Shown here one piece after another: positions 9,630 through 21,428 of a stretch of 64,000 nucleotides of DNA. The stretch comes from Microbispora sp. ZYX-F-249. GTDB lineage: Bacteria > Actinomycetota > Actinomycetes > Streptosporangiales > Streptosporangiaceae. Below the pieces are notes generated by a model that saw only the letters and a program-made list of their open reading frames with translations, was not told the origin of the DNA and did not search any database. Made by a program: the position numbers and the translations under genes. The stretch lies in the NCBI RefSeq assembly GCF_039649665.1, contig NZ_JBDJAW010000004.1, positions 248,001 through 312,000 of the forward strand. The letters are read 5' to 3'. How positions within the stretch are numbered: position 1 is the first letter of the stretch; each line of letters opens with the position of its first letter.

Positions 9630-10543
9630 TTGCCGTCCTCCTCGCTCCGGGAGTCAGCGCGGGAGCTGACGACCCGGCCGGCCACGACGCCCTCTTCCAC
9701 CGGGCCCTCTTCGGCCATGGGCTCGGTGTCGGGACCGCCGTCCCTGGCCTCGTCCGCGACCGTCGGGGTGCTGTGCCCGTTGGCCCGCTGCGCGGCCTCC
9801 TCCTGCTCCAGCACGCGGGCGACCTCCGGGGGCAGGATGCCCTGGGACTCCTCGTACCGCGCGATGTACCGGTTGACCGACAGCGGCGAGACGGACCCGT
9901 CGGGCAGCAGCGCCGGCATGTCGATGGCGTTGTGCCGGGCGTAGGTGCCGGGGCCGGGCAGCGGCGCCGGGTTCTTGCCCGTCTTGCCGAAGGCGACGAA
10001 GCGCTGCCGGGACAGGTCCTTCTGGGTCGGCTTGGGCTCGCTGCGCTCCCGGTGCGCGAGCACCATCGCGCCGAGCGCGGCCGTGATCAGCAGCGCCGAG
10101 GTCACCTCGAAGGCGAACACGTGGCGCGTGAAGATCAGCTCGGCCAGGGAAGGCACGTTGCCCGCCTGCGTGGGCGCGGCCAGGCCCTTGGGGGCGCCGA
10201 CGACCGCGTTGCCGATCCCGAGGGCGAGCAGGGCGGCGAAGCCGAGCCCGCCCACGATGGCCCAGAAGCGCTGACCCCTGATCGTCTCCACGAGGGAGTC
10301 GGACGAGTCCACACCCACGAGCATGAGCACGAACAGGAACAGCATCATGACCGCGCCGGTGTAGACGATGATCTGCACCGCCGCCAGGAACGGAGCGTCC
10401 TGGACCGCGTACAGCACCGCCAGCGAGAGCATGACGACGCCGAGCATGAGGGCCGAGTAGACGGCCCTGCGGCTGAAGACGAGTCCGAGCGCGGCGATCA
10501 CCGAGACGACCGCGAGCACCCAGAACGTGATGGACTCACCCAT
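9626..10543 (-). CDS. nuoJ: NADH-quinone oxidoreductase subunit J
   Basis: A 305-residue subunit: five predicted transmembrane helices in the first 165 residues (including the conserved [19 protein letters not shown] pi-bulge helix), then an approximately 135-residue hydrophilic tail that is absent in enterobacterial NuoJ but common in actinobacteria. The tail contains [28 protein letters not shown] and an acidic, probably disordered end. ATG 10543 overlaps the end of nuoI by 8 bases. Confidence 0.96.
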   Translation of the reverse strand: MGESITFWVLAVVSVIAALGLVFSRRAVYSALMLGVVMLSLAVLYAVQDAPFLAAVQIIVYTGAVMMLFLFVLMLVGVDSSDSLVETIRGQRFWAIVGGLGFAALLALGIGNAVVGAPKGLAAPTQAGNVPSLAELIFTRHVFAFEVTSALLITAALGAMVLAHRERSEPKPTQKDLSRQRFVAFGKTGKNPAPLPGPGTYARHNAIDMPALLPDGSVSPLSVNRYIARYEESQGILPPEVARVLEQEEAAQRANGHSTPTVADEARDGGPDTEPMAEEGPVEEGVVAGRVVSSRADSRSEEDGK

Positions 10544-11051
10544 TGCTTCGACCCAACCGGTAGTAGTCCTCCTCGGTCTCGCCGAGGCGCATCGGGTGGG
10601 GCGGCTGCTCCATGCCCGGTCCCAGCGGCGCGAGGAGCATCTCCTTGGTGTAGATCAGCGACTCGCGGCTGGAGTCGGCGAGCTCGTACTCGTTGGTCAT
10701 CGTGAGCGCCCGGGTGGGACACGCCTCGATGCACAGCCCGCAGAGGATGCAGCGCAAATAGTTGATCTGGTAGACGCGGCCGTAGCGCTCACCCGGCGAG
10801 AAACGCTCCTCGTCGGTGTTGTCGCCGCCCTCGACGTAGATGGCGTCGGCCGGGCAGGCCCAGGCGCACAGCTCGCAGCCGACGCACTTCTCCAGCCCGT
10901 CGGGCCACCGGTTCAGCTGGTGCCTCCCGTGGAAGCGCGGCGCGGTGGGCCGCTTCTCCTCCGGGTAGTTGACGGTCACCGGCTTCTTGAACATGTGGTG
11001 GAAGGTGACGCCGAATCCCTTGATCGGGTTCAGCCAATCAGTTGCTCCCAC
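10536..11051 (-). CDS. nuoI: NADH-quinone oxidoreductase subunit I (two 4Fe-4S clusters)
   Basis: A 171-residue peripheral subunit that passes electrons through clusters N6a and N6b towards NuoB. Both ferredoxin motifs are complete: [12 protein letters not shown] near 57-68 and [12 protein letters not shown] near 101-112. The start is GTG 11051, inside the last codons of nuoH (14-base overlap). The C-terminal tail ends YYRLGRSNG. Confidence 0.97.
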   Translation of the reverse strand: MGATDWLNPIKGFGVTFHHMFKKPVTVNYPEEKRPTAPRFHGRHQLNRWPDGLEKCVGCELCAWACPADAIYVEGGDNTDEERFSPGERYGRVYQINYLRCILCGLCIEACPTRALTMTNEYELADSSRESLIYTKEMLLAPLGPGMEQPPHPMRLGETEEDYYRLGRSNG

Positions 11052-12399
11052 TGGTCACCTCCTTGGCGGCGTCGGGATTGAGACGCGCGGCGGGCACGAC
11101 TCCGTGGTAGTGCGGGGCGTCGAGCGGCGGCACGGGGAACCCGCCCGCGACCGGCTCCTCCCGCAGCTGCTCGAACTCCTCCTCGATCTGGGCGGCCTTC
11201 GCTTCCTTGCGGCGCTGGTTGACCGTGTCGAACCGGAGCCAGATCGCGAGGGCGCCGATGATGACGACCGCGCCGATGGTCATGATGACCGCCCGGTTGC
11301 TGTCCGGCAGGCGCAGCGCCTTGAACGTGGCGGCCATCAGGATCCAGGCCAGGTTGACCGGGATGAGCACCTTCCAGCCGAAGGCCATGAGCTGGTCGTA
11401 CCGGACCCGCGGCAGCGAGGCGCGGACCCAGACGAAGAAGCCGAACGCGATGACCAGCTTGATGAAGAACCACAGCATCGGCCACCAGCCGGAGTTCGCG
11501 CCGTCCCACATGGAGATCGGCCACGGGGCCCGCCAGCCGCCGAAGAACAGCGTGATCGCCATCGCCGAGACGGTGAAGACGTTCACGTACTCCGCGAGCA
11601 TGAACATCGCGAACTTCAGCGACGAGGAGTACTCGGTGTGGAAGCCGCCGACCAGCTCGCCCTCGCCCTCGGGGAGGTCGAAGGGCACGCGGTTCGTCTC
11701 GCCCAGCATCGTGATCGCGTAGATCAGGAAGGACGGGATCAGCGAGACCACGTACCAGGACGGCATCGGGATCGACAGCGAGCCGATGTCCCAGGTGCCG
11801 CCGCCCGCCTGCTTCGCCACGATCTCCGAGGTGGACAGCGTGCCCGCCTGGAGGAACACCGCGACGAACGACAGGCCCATCGCGATCTCGTACGACACGA
11901 CCTGGGCGGCCGAGCGCAGGCCGCCCAGCACGGCGTACGGCGAGCGGGAGCCCCACCCGGCGAGCACCACGCCGTAGACGCCGATCGAGGCCGTGGCCAG
12001 GACCAGCAGCACCGCGACCGGCAGGTCGGTGAGCTGCAGCGGCGTCTTGTGGCCGAACATCCATACCATCGGCCCGAACGGCACGACGGAGAAGGCCAGG
12101 AAGGCGGGGACGGCGATGATGACAGGGGCCAGGAAGTAGATCACCTTGTCCACGGTGCGTGGCATGATGTCTTCCTTCAGGCCCATCTTCAGGCCGTCGG
12201 CCACCGTCTGCAGCAGGCCGAACTTACCTGCGCGGTTGGGGCCGTAGCGGTGCTGCATGCGCGAGATGAGCTTGCGCTCGGTCCACACGCCCATCAGCAC
12301 GCCCAGCATCAGGAACACGAAGATCGCGACGGCCTTGATGATCGTGATCCACAGGGGATCGTGGCCGAAGTCGCTCAGCGTGGGTCCGGGGTTGTTCAC
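11038..12399 (-). CDS. nuoH: NADH-quinone oxidoreductase subunit H
   Basis: A 453-residue membrane subunit that anchors the peripheral arm and helps form the quinone chamber. Conserved signs are [24 protein letters not shown], the QVVSYE loop and the [19 protein letters not shown] loop (acidic quinone-site loop), followed by [12 protein letters not shown]-terminal hydrophilic extension of about 60 residues is typical of actinobacteria. GTG 12399 overlaps the nuoG stop as GTGA; the frame is open further upstream but that stretch lies inside nuoG and has no NuoH similarity. Confidence 0.95.
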   Translation of the reverse strand: MNNPGPTLSDFGHDPLWITIIKAVAIFVFLMLGVLMGVWTERKLISRMQHRYGPNRAGKFGLLQTVADGLKMGLKEDIMPRTVDKVIYFLAPVIIAVPAFLAFSVVPFGPMVWMFGHKTPLQLTDLPVAVLLVLATASIGVYGVVLAGWGSRSPYAVLGGLRSAAQVVSYEIAMGLSFVAVFLQAGTLSTSEIVAKQAGGGTWDIGSLSIPMPSWYVVSLIPSFLIYAITMLGETNRVPFDLPEGEGELVGGFHTEYSSSLKFAMFMLAEYVNVFTVSAMAITLFFGGWRAPWPISMWDGANSGWWPMLWFFIKLVIAFGFFVWVRASLPRVRYDQLMAFGWKVLIPVNLAWILMAATFKALRLPDSNRAVIMTIGAVVIIGALAIWLRFDTVNQRRKEAKAAQIEEEFEQLREEPVAGGFPVPPLDAPHYHGVVPAARLNPDAAKEVTSGSN

Positions 12400-14788
12400 G
12401 AGACGCTCCCGATCTTTACGACGTCTCCGGCGACCGCGCGCAGGTCGCGCGTGACCGACAGGCCGGCGGAGTTGGACGGCACCCACACGACACGGTCGGG
12501 CAGGTCCGCGACGCGCACCGGCACGACCACGTCGTCACCGATGGTGATCTTGCCGCCGTCGACCGCGCCGATCTCGGCGGCCGTCGCCTCCGACAGCAGC
12601 GCCGCCGCCGAGCGGGCGGTCCCCGCCAGGTACGGCTCGCCGTCCTGCAGCCGGCCGTCGTCGAGCAGCAGGTGCCAGGTCGCCAGCACGGCCTCGCCCG
12701 CCCGGGGCTCTCGGACCGGACGGCCGGTGACCGCCGGCGCGGCCGGGCGGGTGCCCTTCCAGGAGCCGAGCGTGGCCATCTCCCGCCGGGCGGCGGCGGG
12801 GTCGGGCAGGCCGAGGTGGACGTCCATCTGGTCGGCGATCGACGCGATGGCGCGCAGGTCGCTCATCAGACCGGGGACGGCCGTGGCCACGCCGAACGAG
12901 CGGCCCCTGCCCTCCCAGTCGACGAACGTGCCGGACTTCTCGGCCACCGCGGCGACCGGCAGGACCACGTCGGCCCGGTCGGTGACCGCGCTGGCGCGGA
13001 TCTCCAGGCTGACGATGAACGGCGTGTTCTCCAGCGCCGCCAGGGCCCGGGCCGGGTCGGGCAGGTCGTAGGGGTCCACACCCGCCACGACCAGCGCGTC
13101 GACCTCGTCGTTGAGCGCGGCCTCGATGATGCCCGCCGTGTCGCGGCCGGGCGCGTCGGGCAGCGAGCCGACGCCCCACACCCTGGCGACCTCCGCGCGG
13201 GCGGTCTCGTCGGAGGCCGGGCGGCCGATCGGCAGCAGGCCCGGCAGGGCGCCCGCCTCCAGCGCGCCGCGCTCACCGGCCCGCCGCGGCACCCAGGCGA
13301 GCCGGGCGCCGGTGGCCTGCGTGAGCCGTACAAGCGCGGACAGGGCGCCGGGGGCGGTGGCCAGCCGCTCGCCGGCGAGGACGATCGAGCCGGCGGGCAG
13401 CACGTCGCCGCCGACGAGGTCGCCGAGCGCCTCGGCCTCGGCGCCGGGCGCGGTGCGGATCAGCGTGCCCTGCATCTTGGCCAGGCCCGGCGTGGCGAAC
13501 GGCGCGAGCGAGTAGACCTTCAGGCCCCGCTTGCGCGCCGCCTTGCGCAGGCGCAGGAAGACGATCGGCGACTCCTCCTCGGGCTCGAACCCGGCGAGGA
13601 GCACGGCCGGGGCCGTCTCCAGGTCGGCGTAGGAGACCTCGATGCCCTTGCCGGCGACGGCGTGGGCGAGGAAGCGCGCCTCCTCCTCGGAGTGCGGGCG
13701 GGCCCGGAAGTCGATGTCGTTGGTGCCGAGGGCGATCCGGGCGAACTTGCTGTAGGCGTAGGCGTCCTCGACCGTGAGCCGCCCGCCGACCAGCACGCCG
13801 GCCTTCCCGCGGGCCCGCAGCAGGCCCTCGGCCGCGACGGCCAGCGCGTCCGGCCAGGAGGTCGGGACGAGCTTGCCGCTCTCGTCACGGACCAGCGGCG
13901 ACCGCAGGCGGTCGGGCGCGGTGGCGTAGGTGAAGGCCCAGCGGCCCTTGTCGCAGTTCCACTCCTCGTTGACCTGCGGGTCGTCCCCGGCCAGGCGGCG
14001 GGTGACCTTGCCCCGGCGGTGGTCGGTGCGCAGCGAGCAGCCCGACGCGCAGTGCTCGCACGCGCTCGGCGTGGAGACCAGGTCGAACGGGCGGGAGCGG
14101 AACCGGTAGGCCGCGCCGGTCAGCGCGCCCACCGGGCAGATCTGGATGGTGTTGCCCGAGAAGTAGGACTGGAACGGCTCGCCGTCGGCGACGCCCACCT
14201 GCTCCTTGGCCCCGCGCTCGAAGAAGTCGATGAGCGGGTCACCGGCGATCTGCTCGGAGAACCGGATGCAGCGGGCGCACTGGATGCACCGCTCGCGGTC
14301 GAGCAGCACCTCGCTCGACAGCGGGACGGGCTTCTCGAACGTCCGCTTCTGCTCGGTGAACCGGCTCTCGCCCTGGCCGTTCGACATGGCCTGGTTCTGC
14401 AGGGGGCACTCGCCGCCCTTGTCGCAGACCGGGCAGTCGAGCGGGTGGTTCAGCAGCAGCATCTCCATCACGCCGCGCTGGGCCTTCTCGGCCACCGGTG
14501 AGGTGAGCTGCGTCTTGACCACCATGCCCTCGGCGACCTCGATCGCGCAGGACGGCTGCGGCTTGGGGAAGCCGCGGCCGTTGCCCGCGTCGGGGATGTC
14601 GACCAGGCACTGGCGGCAGTTGGCCGCCGGCGAGAGCAGCGGGTGGTCGCAGAACCGGGGGATCTGGATCCCCAGCAGTTCCGCTGCCCGGATGATCAGC
14701 GTGCCCTTGGGGACGCTGATCTGGAAGCCGTCGATGGTCAGGGTGACCATGTCCACGACCGGCTGCTCCGGCTGCGTCGTCTGAACTG

Positions 14789-14792
<4 letters not shown>
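12396..14792 (-). CDS. nuoG: NADH-quinone oxidoreductase subunit G
   Basis: A 798-residue Fe-S subunit. In order: a 2Fe-2S ferredoxin domain ([15 protein letters not shown] and a later PSC), the His/Cys cluster motif [17 protein letters not shown], a 4Fe-4S pair ([14 protein letters not shown]), a further four-cysteine motif (CEHCASGC plus WNCDKGR), then a long molybdopterin-oxidoreductase-like domain that carries no molybdenum in complex I. I prefer GTG 14792, which makes a GTGA overlap with nuoF, gives MTVQTTQP and has GGGGG five bases upstream; an in-frame GTG 14804 would add four residues. Confidence 0.93.
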
Positions 14793-16087
<1,295 letters not shown>

Positions 16088-16095
16088 CGCTCCTC

Positions 16096-16141
16096 GTTCG
16101 CTACGCGGGCCGCTCGTACCTCGCGGACCGCTCCGCTCACT
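16096..16141. repeat. Intergenic repeat, copy A (nuoE-nuoF gap)
   Basis: A 46-bp element bounded by GTTCGCTACGCGGG and CCGCTCCGCTCACT. The same two blocks, in the same order and nearly the same spacing, recur at 16857-16904 in the nuoD-nuoE gap. On the transcribed strand each copy reads AGTGAGCGGAGCGG ... CCCGCGTAGCGAA and ends just before the downstream ribosome binding site. Confidence 0.7.
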
Positions 16142-16160
16142 GCGACGGGTTCGTTCCGCG

Positions 16161-16838
16161 TCACTTCTCGCTCCCCTCGGCCTTGGGGGCCTCCCAGCCG
16201 TTGGCCTTGGCGACCTTCAGGCCCTCCAGCGACGGGCCGGCGGCCGACGGGCCCTCGGCGGCCTGGCCGTCGGGGAAGCCGGCGAGGACCCGGGACGCCT
16301 CCTTGAACGTGCACAGACGGCGCGGGCCGCGCGTGGGCGCGACCTCCTTGCCGGCACGCAGGTCGTCGACGAGCTGCTTGGCCGACTCCGGGGTCTGGTT
16401 GTCGAAGAACTCCCAGTTGACCATCATGACCGGCGCGAAGTCGCAGGCGGCGTTGCACTCCAGCCGCTCAAGCGTGATCTTGCCGTCCTCGGTGGTCTCG
16501 TCGTGGCCGACGCCCACGTGCTCGCTGAGCTCGTCCCAGATCTGGTCGCCGCCCATCACCGCGCACAGCGTGTTGATGCAGACGCCGACGTTGTACTCGC
16601 CGGCCGGCTTGCGCTTGTACATGGTGTAGAAGGTCGCCACGCCGACGACCTCGGCCTTGGACAGGCCCAGCATCTCGGCGCAGAACTCCTGCCCGGCGTC
16701 GGAGATGTAGCCGTCCTCCGACTGCACCAGGTGCAGCAGCGGCAGCAGCGCCGAACGCGGCCGGGGGTAGCGGCCGATGATTTCCTTGGCGTCCGTCTCC
16801 AGACGCTCGCGGACCTCCGGGGAGTACCCCGTGCTCAT
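16161..16838 (-). CDS. nuoE: NADH-quinone oxidoreductase subunit E
   Basis: A 225-residue thioredoxin-fold subunit that holds the off-path 2Fe-2S cluster N1a. Ligands are visible as CINTLC (about 88-93) and CNAAC (about 128-132). LLPLLHLVQSEDGYI and VVGVATFYTMY are family blocks. A C-terminal tail of some 55 residues after the core is rich in Gly, Ala and Pro. ATG 16838 has AGGGGAG about eight bases upstream; the frame continues 28 codons further, but those codons are the intergenic repeat. Confidence 0.95.
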   Translation of the reverse strand: MSTGYSPEVRERLETDAKEIIGRYPRPRSALLPLLHLVQSEDGYISDAGQEFCAEMLGLSKAEVVGVATFYTMYKRKPAGEYNVGVCINTLCAVMGGDQIWDELSEHVGVGHDETTEDGKITLERLECNAACDFAPVMMVNWEFFDNQTPESAKQLVDDLRAGKEVAPTRGPRRLCTFKEASRVLAGFPDGQAAEGPSAAGPSLEGLKVAKANGWEAPKAEGSEK

Positions 16839-16856
16839 GGTCGCGCTCCCCTTCTC

Positions 16857-16904
16857 ATTCGCTACGCGGGTGGCCTCGTCCCTCGGCCTGCCGCTCCGCT
16901 CACT
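16857..16904. repeat. Intergenic repeat, copy B (nuoD-nuoE gap)
   Basis: A 48-bp element bounded by ATTCGCTACGCGGG and CCGCTCCGCTCACT, matching copy A at 16096-16141 in its outer blocks while the middle differs. Read on the minus strand its frame is open and continuous with nuoE (TSERSGRPRDEATRVANEK), which could mislead start-site prediction. Confidence 0.7.
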
Positions 16905-16918
16905 CGTCGGCTCGCCGC

Positions 16919-18247
16919 TCAACGGTCCACACCTCCCATGACCGGGTCGATCGAGGCGACCGCGGAGATGACGTCGGCGACCATGCCGCCCTCACACGTC
17001 GCGGGCACCGCCTGCAGGTTCGTGAACGACGGGTCGCGGAAGTGGACCCGGTAGGGCCGGGTGCCGCCGTCGCTGACCACGTGCGCGCCCAGCTCGCCGC
17101 GCGGCGACTCGACCGAGGCGTACGCCTGCCCGGCCGGCACCCGGAAGCCCTCGGTCACCAGCTTGAAGTGGTGGATCAGGGCCTCCATCGAGCTGCCCAT
17201 GATGTGGGCGATGTGGTCGGGCGAGTTGCCGAGGCCGTCGGGGCCGAGCGCGAGCTGCGACGGCCAGCCGATCTTCTTGTCCTCGATCATCACCGGGCCG
17301 CCCTTGAGCGGGCCGGAGAGCCGGTCGAGCGCCTGCTCAATGATCTTGAGGGACTCGTCCATCTCGGCCATGCGCACGAGGTAACGGCCGTACACGTCGC
17401 AGGTGTTCTGCGTCGCCACCTCGAACTCGTACGTCTCGTAGCCGCAGTAGGGCTGGGACTTGCGCAGGTCCCACGGCAGCCCGGCGGCGCGCAGCATGGG
17501 CCCGGTGACCCCGAGCGCCATGCACCCGGTCAGGTCGAGGTAGGCCACGTCCTTCGTACGCCGGGTGTAGACCGGGTTGGCGTCGAGGAGCTTGCGCATC
17601 TCCTTGATCCGCCCCGGCATGATCTTGAGGAACTCGCCGATCTTGTCGACGGCGCCGGCCGGCAGGTCGACGCTGACGCCGCCCGGCCGGACGTACGCCA
17701 TGTTCATCCGCAGGCCGGTGATGTACTCCATCAGGTCGAGCACCATCTCGCGCTCGCGGAAGCCGAACAGCATCGGCGTCGTCGCGCCCAGCTCCATGCC
17801 GAACGTCGCGATCGCGACGAGGTGGGAGGAGATCCGGGTGAGCTCCATCGTCAGGACCCGGAGGGCCTGCGCCCGGTCCGGGATCCTGTCGGTGATCCCG
17901 AGAAGCTTCTCCACCCCCATGCAGTAGGCGGTCTCGTTGAAGATCGGCGCGAGATAGTCCATGCGGGTGACGAACGTGACCCCCTGGGTCCACGTCCGGT
18001 ACTCCATGTTCTTCTCGATGCCGGTGTGCAGGTAGCCGATCACTGTGCGGGCCTCGGTCACGGTCTCGCCGTCGAGGGTCAGCACGAGCCGGAGCACGCC
18101 GTGCGTCGACGGGTGCTGCGGGCCCATGTTGACGACGAGGCGCTCCTCGGCCGACTCGCTGACGGTCTTGACCAGTTCGTCCCAGTCCTGACCCGCGACG
18201 TCGTAGATCCGGCCCTGGGTCTCAGTGGCGGTCTCGGTGGTGCTCAC
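16919..18247 (-). CDS. nuoD: NADH-quinone oxidoreductase subunit D
   Basis: A 442-residue 49-kDa-type subunit that forms the quinone-binding site with NuoB. Conserved blocks include [16 protein letters not shown] (the quinone-site His), ERLYHTGIEK-equivalent [27 protein letters not shown], and the C-terminal [15 protein letters not shown] and [15 protein letters not shown] 18247 is chosen: GAGGAG lies seven bases upstream and [11 protein letters not shown] matches other actinobacterial NuoD N-termini; GTG 18274 is in frame but lies across that ribosome binding site. Confidence 0.96.
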   Translation of the reverse strand: MSTTETATETQGRIYDVAGQDWDELVKTVSESAEERLVVNMGPQHPSTHGVLRLVLTLDGETVTEARTVIGYLHTGIEKNMEYRTWTQGVTFVTRMDYLAPIFNETAYCMGVEKLLGITDRIPDRAQALRVLTMELTRISSHLVAIATFGMELGATTPMLFGFREREMVLDLMEYITGLRMNMAYVRPGGVSVDLPAGAVDKIGEFLKIMPGRIKEMRKLLDANPVYTRRTKDVAYLDLTGCMALGVTGPMLRAAGLPWDLRKSQPYCGYETYEFEVATQNTCDVYGRYLVRMAEMDESLKIIEQALDRLSGPLKGGPVMIEDKKIGWPSQLALGPDGLGNSPDHIAHIMGSSMEALIHHFKLVTEGFRVPAGQAYASVESPRGELGAHVVSDGGTRPYRVHFRDPSFTNLQAVPATCEGGMVADVISAVASIDPVMGGVDR

Positions 18248-18290
18248 GACGCTCTCCTCGCTGCCCTCGTCCACTCGTGCAGGTCGACGC

Positions 18291-18956
18291 TCACGAGTAC
18301 GACCTCCTCCGGTCCGGCGCGGGGACCTCGGCGCCGCGGTATTCCACCGGAATGCCGCCGAGCGGGTAGTCCTTGCGCTGCGGGTGCCCCTCCCAGTCGT
18401 CCGGCATCTCGATCCGGGTCAGCGCCGGGTGGCCGTCGAAGACGATTCCGAAGAAGTCGTACGTCTCGCGCTCGTGCCAGTCGTGCGTGGGGTAGACCTG
18501 AACCGTGGAGGGGATGTGCGGGTCGGCGTCGGGGCAGGAGACCTCCACCCGGACGCGCCGGTTGTGCGTGATGGAGCACAGGTGGTAGACGGCGCGCAGC
18601 TCCGCACCGGTCTCCTCGGGGTAGTGGACCCCCGAGACGCCGAGCGACAGCTCGAACCGCAGCGCCGGGTCGTCACGCAGGTGCTTCATCACCTCGGGCA
18701 GCCGCTCGCGCCGCACGTGGAAGGTGATCTCGCCGCGGTCGACGACCACGCGCTCGATCGCGTCGGCGAACGCCGGCTCCAGCGCGTCGGCCACCTCGTC
18801 GAAGTACGACCCGTACGGCCGGCTGCTGGACAGCTTCGGCGGACGGCGGACGACCAGGCGGTTGTAGCCGGAGGTGTCGCCGCTGTCCTTGACGCCGAAC
18901 ATGCCCCTGCGGGCGACGGGCTCCTCGGGCAGCCCGGGCAGGTTCTCGGTGGTCAC
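18291..18956 (-). CDS. nuoC: NADH-quinone oxidoreductase subunit C
   Basis: A 221-residue 30-kDa-type subunit of the peripheral arm. The family signature is near the end: [41 protein letters not shown]. The N-terminal 45 residues ([21 protein letters not shown] onward) are an actinobacterial extension. GTG 18956 overlaps the nuoB stop as GTGA. Confidence 0.96.
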   Translation of the reverse strand: MTTENLPGLPEEPVARRGMFGVKDSGDTSGYNRLVVRRPPKLSSSRPYGSYFDEVADALEPAFADAIERVVVDRGEITFHVRRERLPEVMKHLRDDPALRFELSLGVSGVHYPEETGAELRAVYHLCSITHNRRVRVEVSCPDADPHIPSTVQVYPTHDWHERETYDFFGIVFDGHPALTRIEMPDDWEGHPQRKDYPLGGIPVEYRGAEVPAPDRRRSYS

Positions 18957-19504
18957 TTCCCGGCTCCCTGATCGATCAGCGGCAGCGTGCGCAGCGCCTG
19001 GAGCTCGAGCTCCTCGATCTGCTTCTCGCGGTGCGCGCCGAACTTCATGTTCTGGATCTTGTCGTGCAGCTTCACGATGGCGTCGATCAGCATCTCCGGG
19101 CGCGGCGGGCAGCCGGGCAGGTAGATGTCGACCGGCACCACGTGGTCCACGCCCTGGACGATGGCGTAGTTGTTGAACATGCCGCCGCTGGACGCGCAGA
19201 CGCCCATCGCGATGACCCACTTGGGCTCGGCCATCTGGTCGTAGATCTGGCGGAGGACGGGCGCCATCTTCTGCGACAGCCGGCCGGCCACGATCATGAG
19301 GTCGGCCTGCCGCGGGGAGGCGGAGGCACGCTCCATGCCGAAGCGGGCCAGGTCGTGCTTCGGGCCGCCGGTGGCCATCAGCTCGATGGCGCAGCACGCG
19401 AGACCGAAGGTCGCCGGCCAGACGGAGTTCTTCCGGGCCCAGCCCGCCACCTGCTCGACGGTGGTGAGGATGAACCCGCTCGGGAGTTTCTCTTCAAGAC
19501 CCAT
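18953..19504 (-). CDS. nuoB: NADH-quinone oxidoreductase subunit B (cluster N2)
   Basis: A 183-residue subunit that carries the terminal 4Fe-4S cluster N2 and hands electrons to quinone. All ligands are present: the tandem cysteines in [11 protein letters not shown], a Cys in [11 protein letters not shown] and one in [25 protein letters not shown] and [10 protein letters not shown] are further family blocks. It starts two bases after nuoA ends. Confidence 0.98.
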   Translation of the reverse strand: MGLEEKLPSGFILTTVEQVAGWARKNSVWPATFGLACCAIELMATGGPKHDLARFGMERASASPRQADLMIVAGRLSQKMAPVLRQIYDQMAEPKWVIAMGVCASSGGMFNNYAIVQGVDHVVPVDIYLPGCPPRPEMLIDAIVKLHDKIQNMKFGAHREKQIEELELQALRTLPLIDQGAGK

Positions 19505-19506
19505 GG

Positions 19507-19866
19507 CTAATCCCAATCGAGGCCGCGACGCCGCCACACGTAGGCGTACGCCACGAGAACGGTGACGATGAACAGCACCATCTCGACCAGCCCGAACACG
19601 CCGAGTTTGTCGAAGGCCACCGCCCACGGATAGAGGAAGATGATCTCGATGTCGAACACGATGAACAACATCGCGGTGATCATGTACTTCAGCGGGAATC
19701 GGCCGCCGCCGACCGGCTGCGGAGTGGGCTCGATGCCGCACTCGTAGGCGTCCAGCTTCGCGCGGTTCCAGCGCTTGGGCCCGGTGAATGGCGCGATGCT
19801 CACGGAGAACACGGCGAATCCCGCCGCGAGGACCGCGAGCACCACGATCGGCACATACAGCTCCAT
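19507..19866 (-). CDS. nuoA: NADH-quinone oxidoreductase subunit A
   Basis: A 119-residue, three-helix membrane subunit, first of the nuo genes. The conserved [22 protein letters not shown] loop (quinone-chamber loop with the reactive Cys) and [13 protein letters not shown] are intact. The 145 bases between it and the upstream reductase gene contain no obvious Rex site, which fits a transcript beginning further upstream at 21.3 kb. Confidence 0.97.
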   Translation of the reverse strand: MELYVPIVVLAVLAAGFAVFSVSIAPFTGPKRWNRAKLDAYECGIEPTPQPVGGGRFPLKYMITAMLFIVFDIEIIFLYPWAVAFDKLGVFGLVEMVLFIVTVLVAYAYVWRRRGLDWD

Positions 19867-20011
19867 GGCTACATGTCCTCGCTTACTCGGTGAATTTGGG
19901 CGATCACGAGAATGCCGAAGGGCGCCGCCGGCCGGGCGGCCACCTGCGGGGCCGGGGGCGACATGCGCATCGTCTCGGTCATGCGGGCTTCAGTCATGCT
20001 GGCTTCGGCGA

Positions 20012-21283
20012 TCATGATGGCGGAGCCACCTTGGACAGGGCGTTGATTATGCGGTCGGAGACGTCGCCCCGCCGGTCTGTGAGATTAGCGAGCAGCTTGA
20101 AGGCGAATCTCATCAGGGTGGGATGGGGCATCCCGTGCCGGGTGGCGAAACTCATCACACCCGGCCTTCCGATCGCCTCCACGAACAGGCGGCCGAGGGT
20201 GAAGTATCCGCCATGGGCGTCTTTGAGCATACGAGGATACGCGAGTAACACGCGCTCACGCTGGGCGGGCGTCGGCCGGGACAGCGCCTGGACGATCACT
20301 TCGGCCGCGGTCCTGCCGGTCTCCATGGCGTACGCGATGCCCTCGCCGTTGAACGGGTTGATCGACCCGCCCGCGTCGCCGACGAGAACCAGCCCGCGGG
20401 CGTAGTGCGGCTGCCGGTTGAAGCCCATCGGCAGCGCGGCGCCCCTGATCGGGCCCGTCATGTTCTCCTCGGTGAAGCCCCACTCCTCCGGCGTGTTCCT
20501 CATCCACCGCCGCAGCAGGTCGCGGTAGTCGATGTTCTTGAACGCGTCGCTGGTGTTCAGCAGGCCGAGGCCGACGTTGGAGGTGCCGTCGCCGACGGGG
20601 AAGATCCAGCCGTAACCGGGCAGCAGCCGGTCGCCGTCCCAGAGCTCGAGCCACGTCTCCAGGTAGTCGTCGTCGTGGCGGGGGCTCTTGTAATAGGTGC
20701 GCACCGCCACGCCCATCGGGCGGTCCTCACGCTTGTGCAGGCCCAGGGCGATCGACAGCCGGGTCGAGTTGCCGTCGGCCGCCACCACGAGCCGCGAGCG
20801 GTAGGACACCTCCTCGCCGTCCGCCTTGGCCGTCACGCCCACGACGTGACCGCTGCGCTCGTCGAGCAGGGGGCCTGTAACGTTCACGCCCTCGCGCAGC
20901 CGGACGCCCGCGCGCTCGGCGTGCCTCGCGAGGATCTGGTCGAAGTCGGCGCGGGTGCGCACGAGGCCGAAGTCGGGGTAGCTCGACAGCTCGGGCCAGT
21001 CGAGTTCGAGGCGCATGCCGCCGCCGTAGACGCGCAGCCCTTTGTTCCTGATCCAGCCGGGCGCGTCGATGTCGACGCCCATGGCGACGAGTTCCTTCAC
21101 CGCCCGCGGGGTCAGTCCGTCACCGCAGACCTTCTCTCTGGGGAAGCGCGTCTTCTCCAGGAGCAGCACGTCGAGACCGGCGCGGGCGAGATGGAAGGCC
21201 GTCGTGGCACCCGCGGGGCCCGCGCCGACGACGATGACGTCGGCGTCGACCTCTCTCCGCGTCACGCGGGTTCGCTCACTCAC
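20012..21283 (-). CDS. Geranylgeranyl reductase family FAD enzyme (MenJ-like)
   Basis: A 423-residue flavoprotein. VIVVGAGPAGATTAFHLARAG is the N-terminal FAD-binding loop, LVVAADGNSTRLS the middle motif and VLVGDAGGSINPFNGEGIAYAMETG the second FAD motif. KVCGDGLTPRAV and the PxxYxWxFP-like GYGWIFPVGDG block mark the geranylgeranyl reductase family. In actinobacteria such enzymes partly saturate the menaquinone side chain (MenJ); location between menG and nuoA supports that role. GTG 21283 gives MSERTRVTRRE; GTG 21265 is an alternative. The Rex operator is 60 bases upstream of the start. Confidence 0.9.
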   Translation of the reverse strand: MSERTRVTRREVDADVIVVGAGPAGATTAFHLARAGLDVLLLEKTRFPREKVCGDGLTPRAVKELVAMGVDIDAPGWIRNKGLRVYGGGMRLELDWPELSSYPDFGLVRTRADFDQILARHAERAGVRLREGVNVTGPLLDERSGHVVGVTAKADGEEVSYRSRLVVAADGNSTRLSIALGLHKREDRPMGVAVRTYYKSPRHDDDYLETWLELWDGDRLLPGYGWIFPVGDGTSNVGLGLLNTSDAFKNIDYRDLLRRWMRNTPEEWGFTEENMTGPIRGAALPMGFNRQPHYARGLVLVGDAGGSINPFNGEGIAYAMETGRTAAEVIVQALSRPTPAQRERVLLAYPRMLKDAHGGYFTLGRLFVEAIGRPGVMSFATRHGMPHPTLMRFAFKLLANLTDRRGDVSDRIINALSKVAPPS

Positions 21284-21342
21284 GGGGGACCTGTCCGTTC
21301 CAGGGAAGGAAGGCCTCGAAATTGGTTTAGACCTTCGTGCCT

Positions 21343-21360
21343 TTGTGAACAACTTCACAA
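21343..21360. promoter_or_regulatory. Rex operator upstream of menaquinone reductase-nuo operon
   Basis: TTGTGAACAACTTCACAA is an exact match to the Rex-family consensus: perfect 7-bp arms TTGTGAA and TTCACAA around a 4-base centre. Rex represses when NADH/NAD+ is low and releases when NADH rises. The site is 60 bases upstream of the reductase start and downstream of the menG stop, so it should control the reductase-nuoA-N transcript. The Rex protein itself is encoded at 42929-43627. Confidence 0.9.
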
Positions 21361-21428
21361 ACTGTCGCGCCGCAGTCTAACCCCTATCCGGGGCGAAGTG
21401 TCAGAGGGGTACGGCCAAGCACGTCTCA

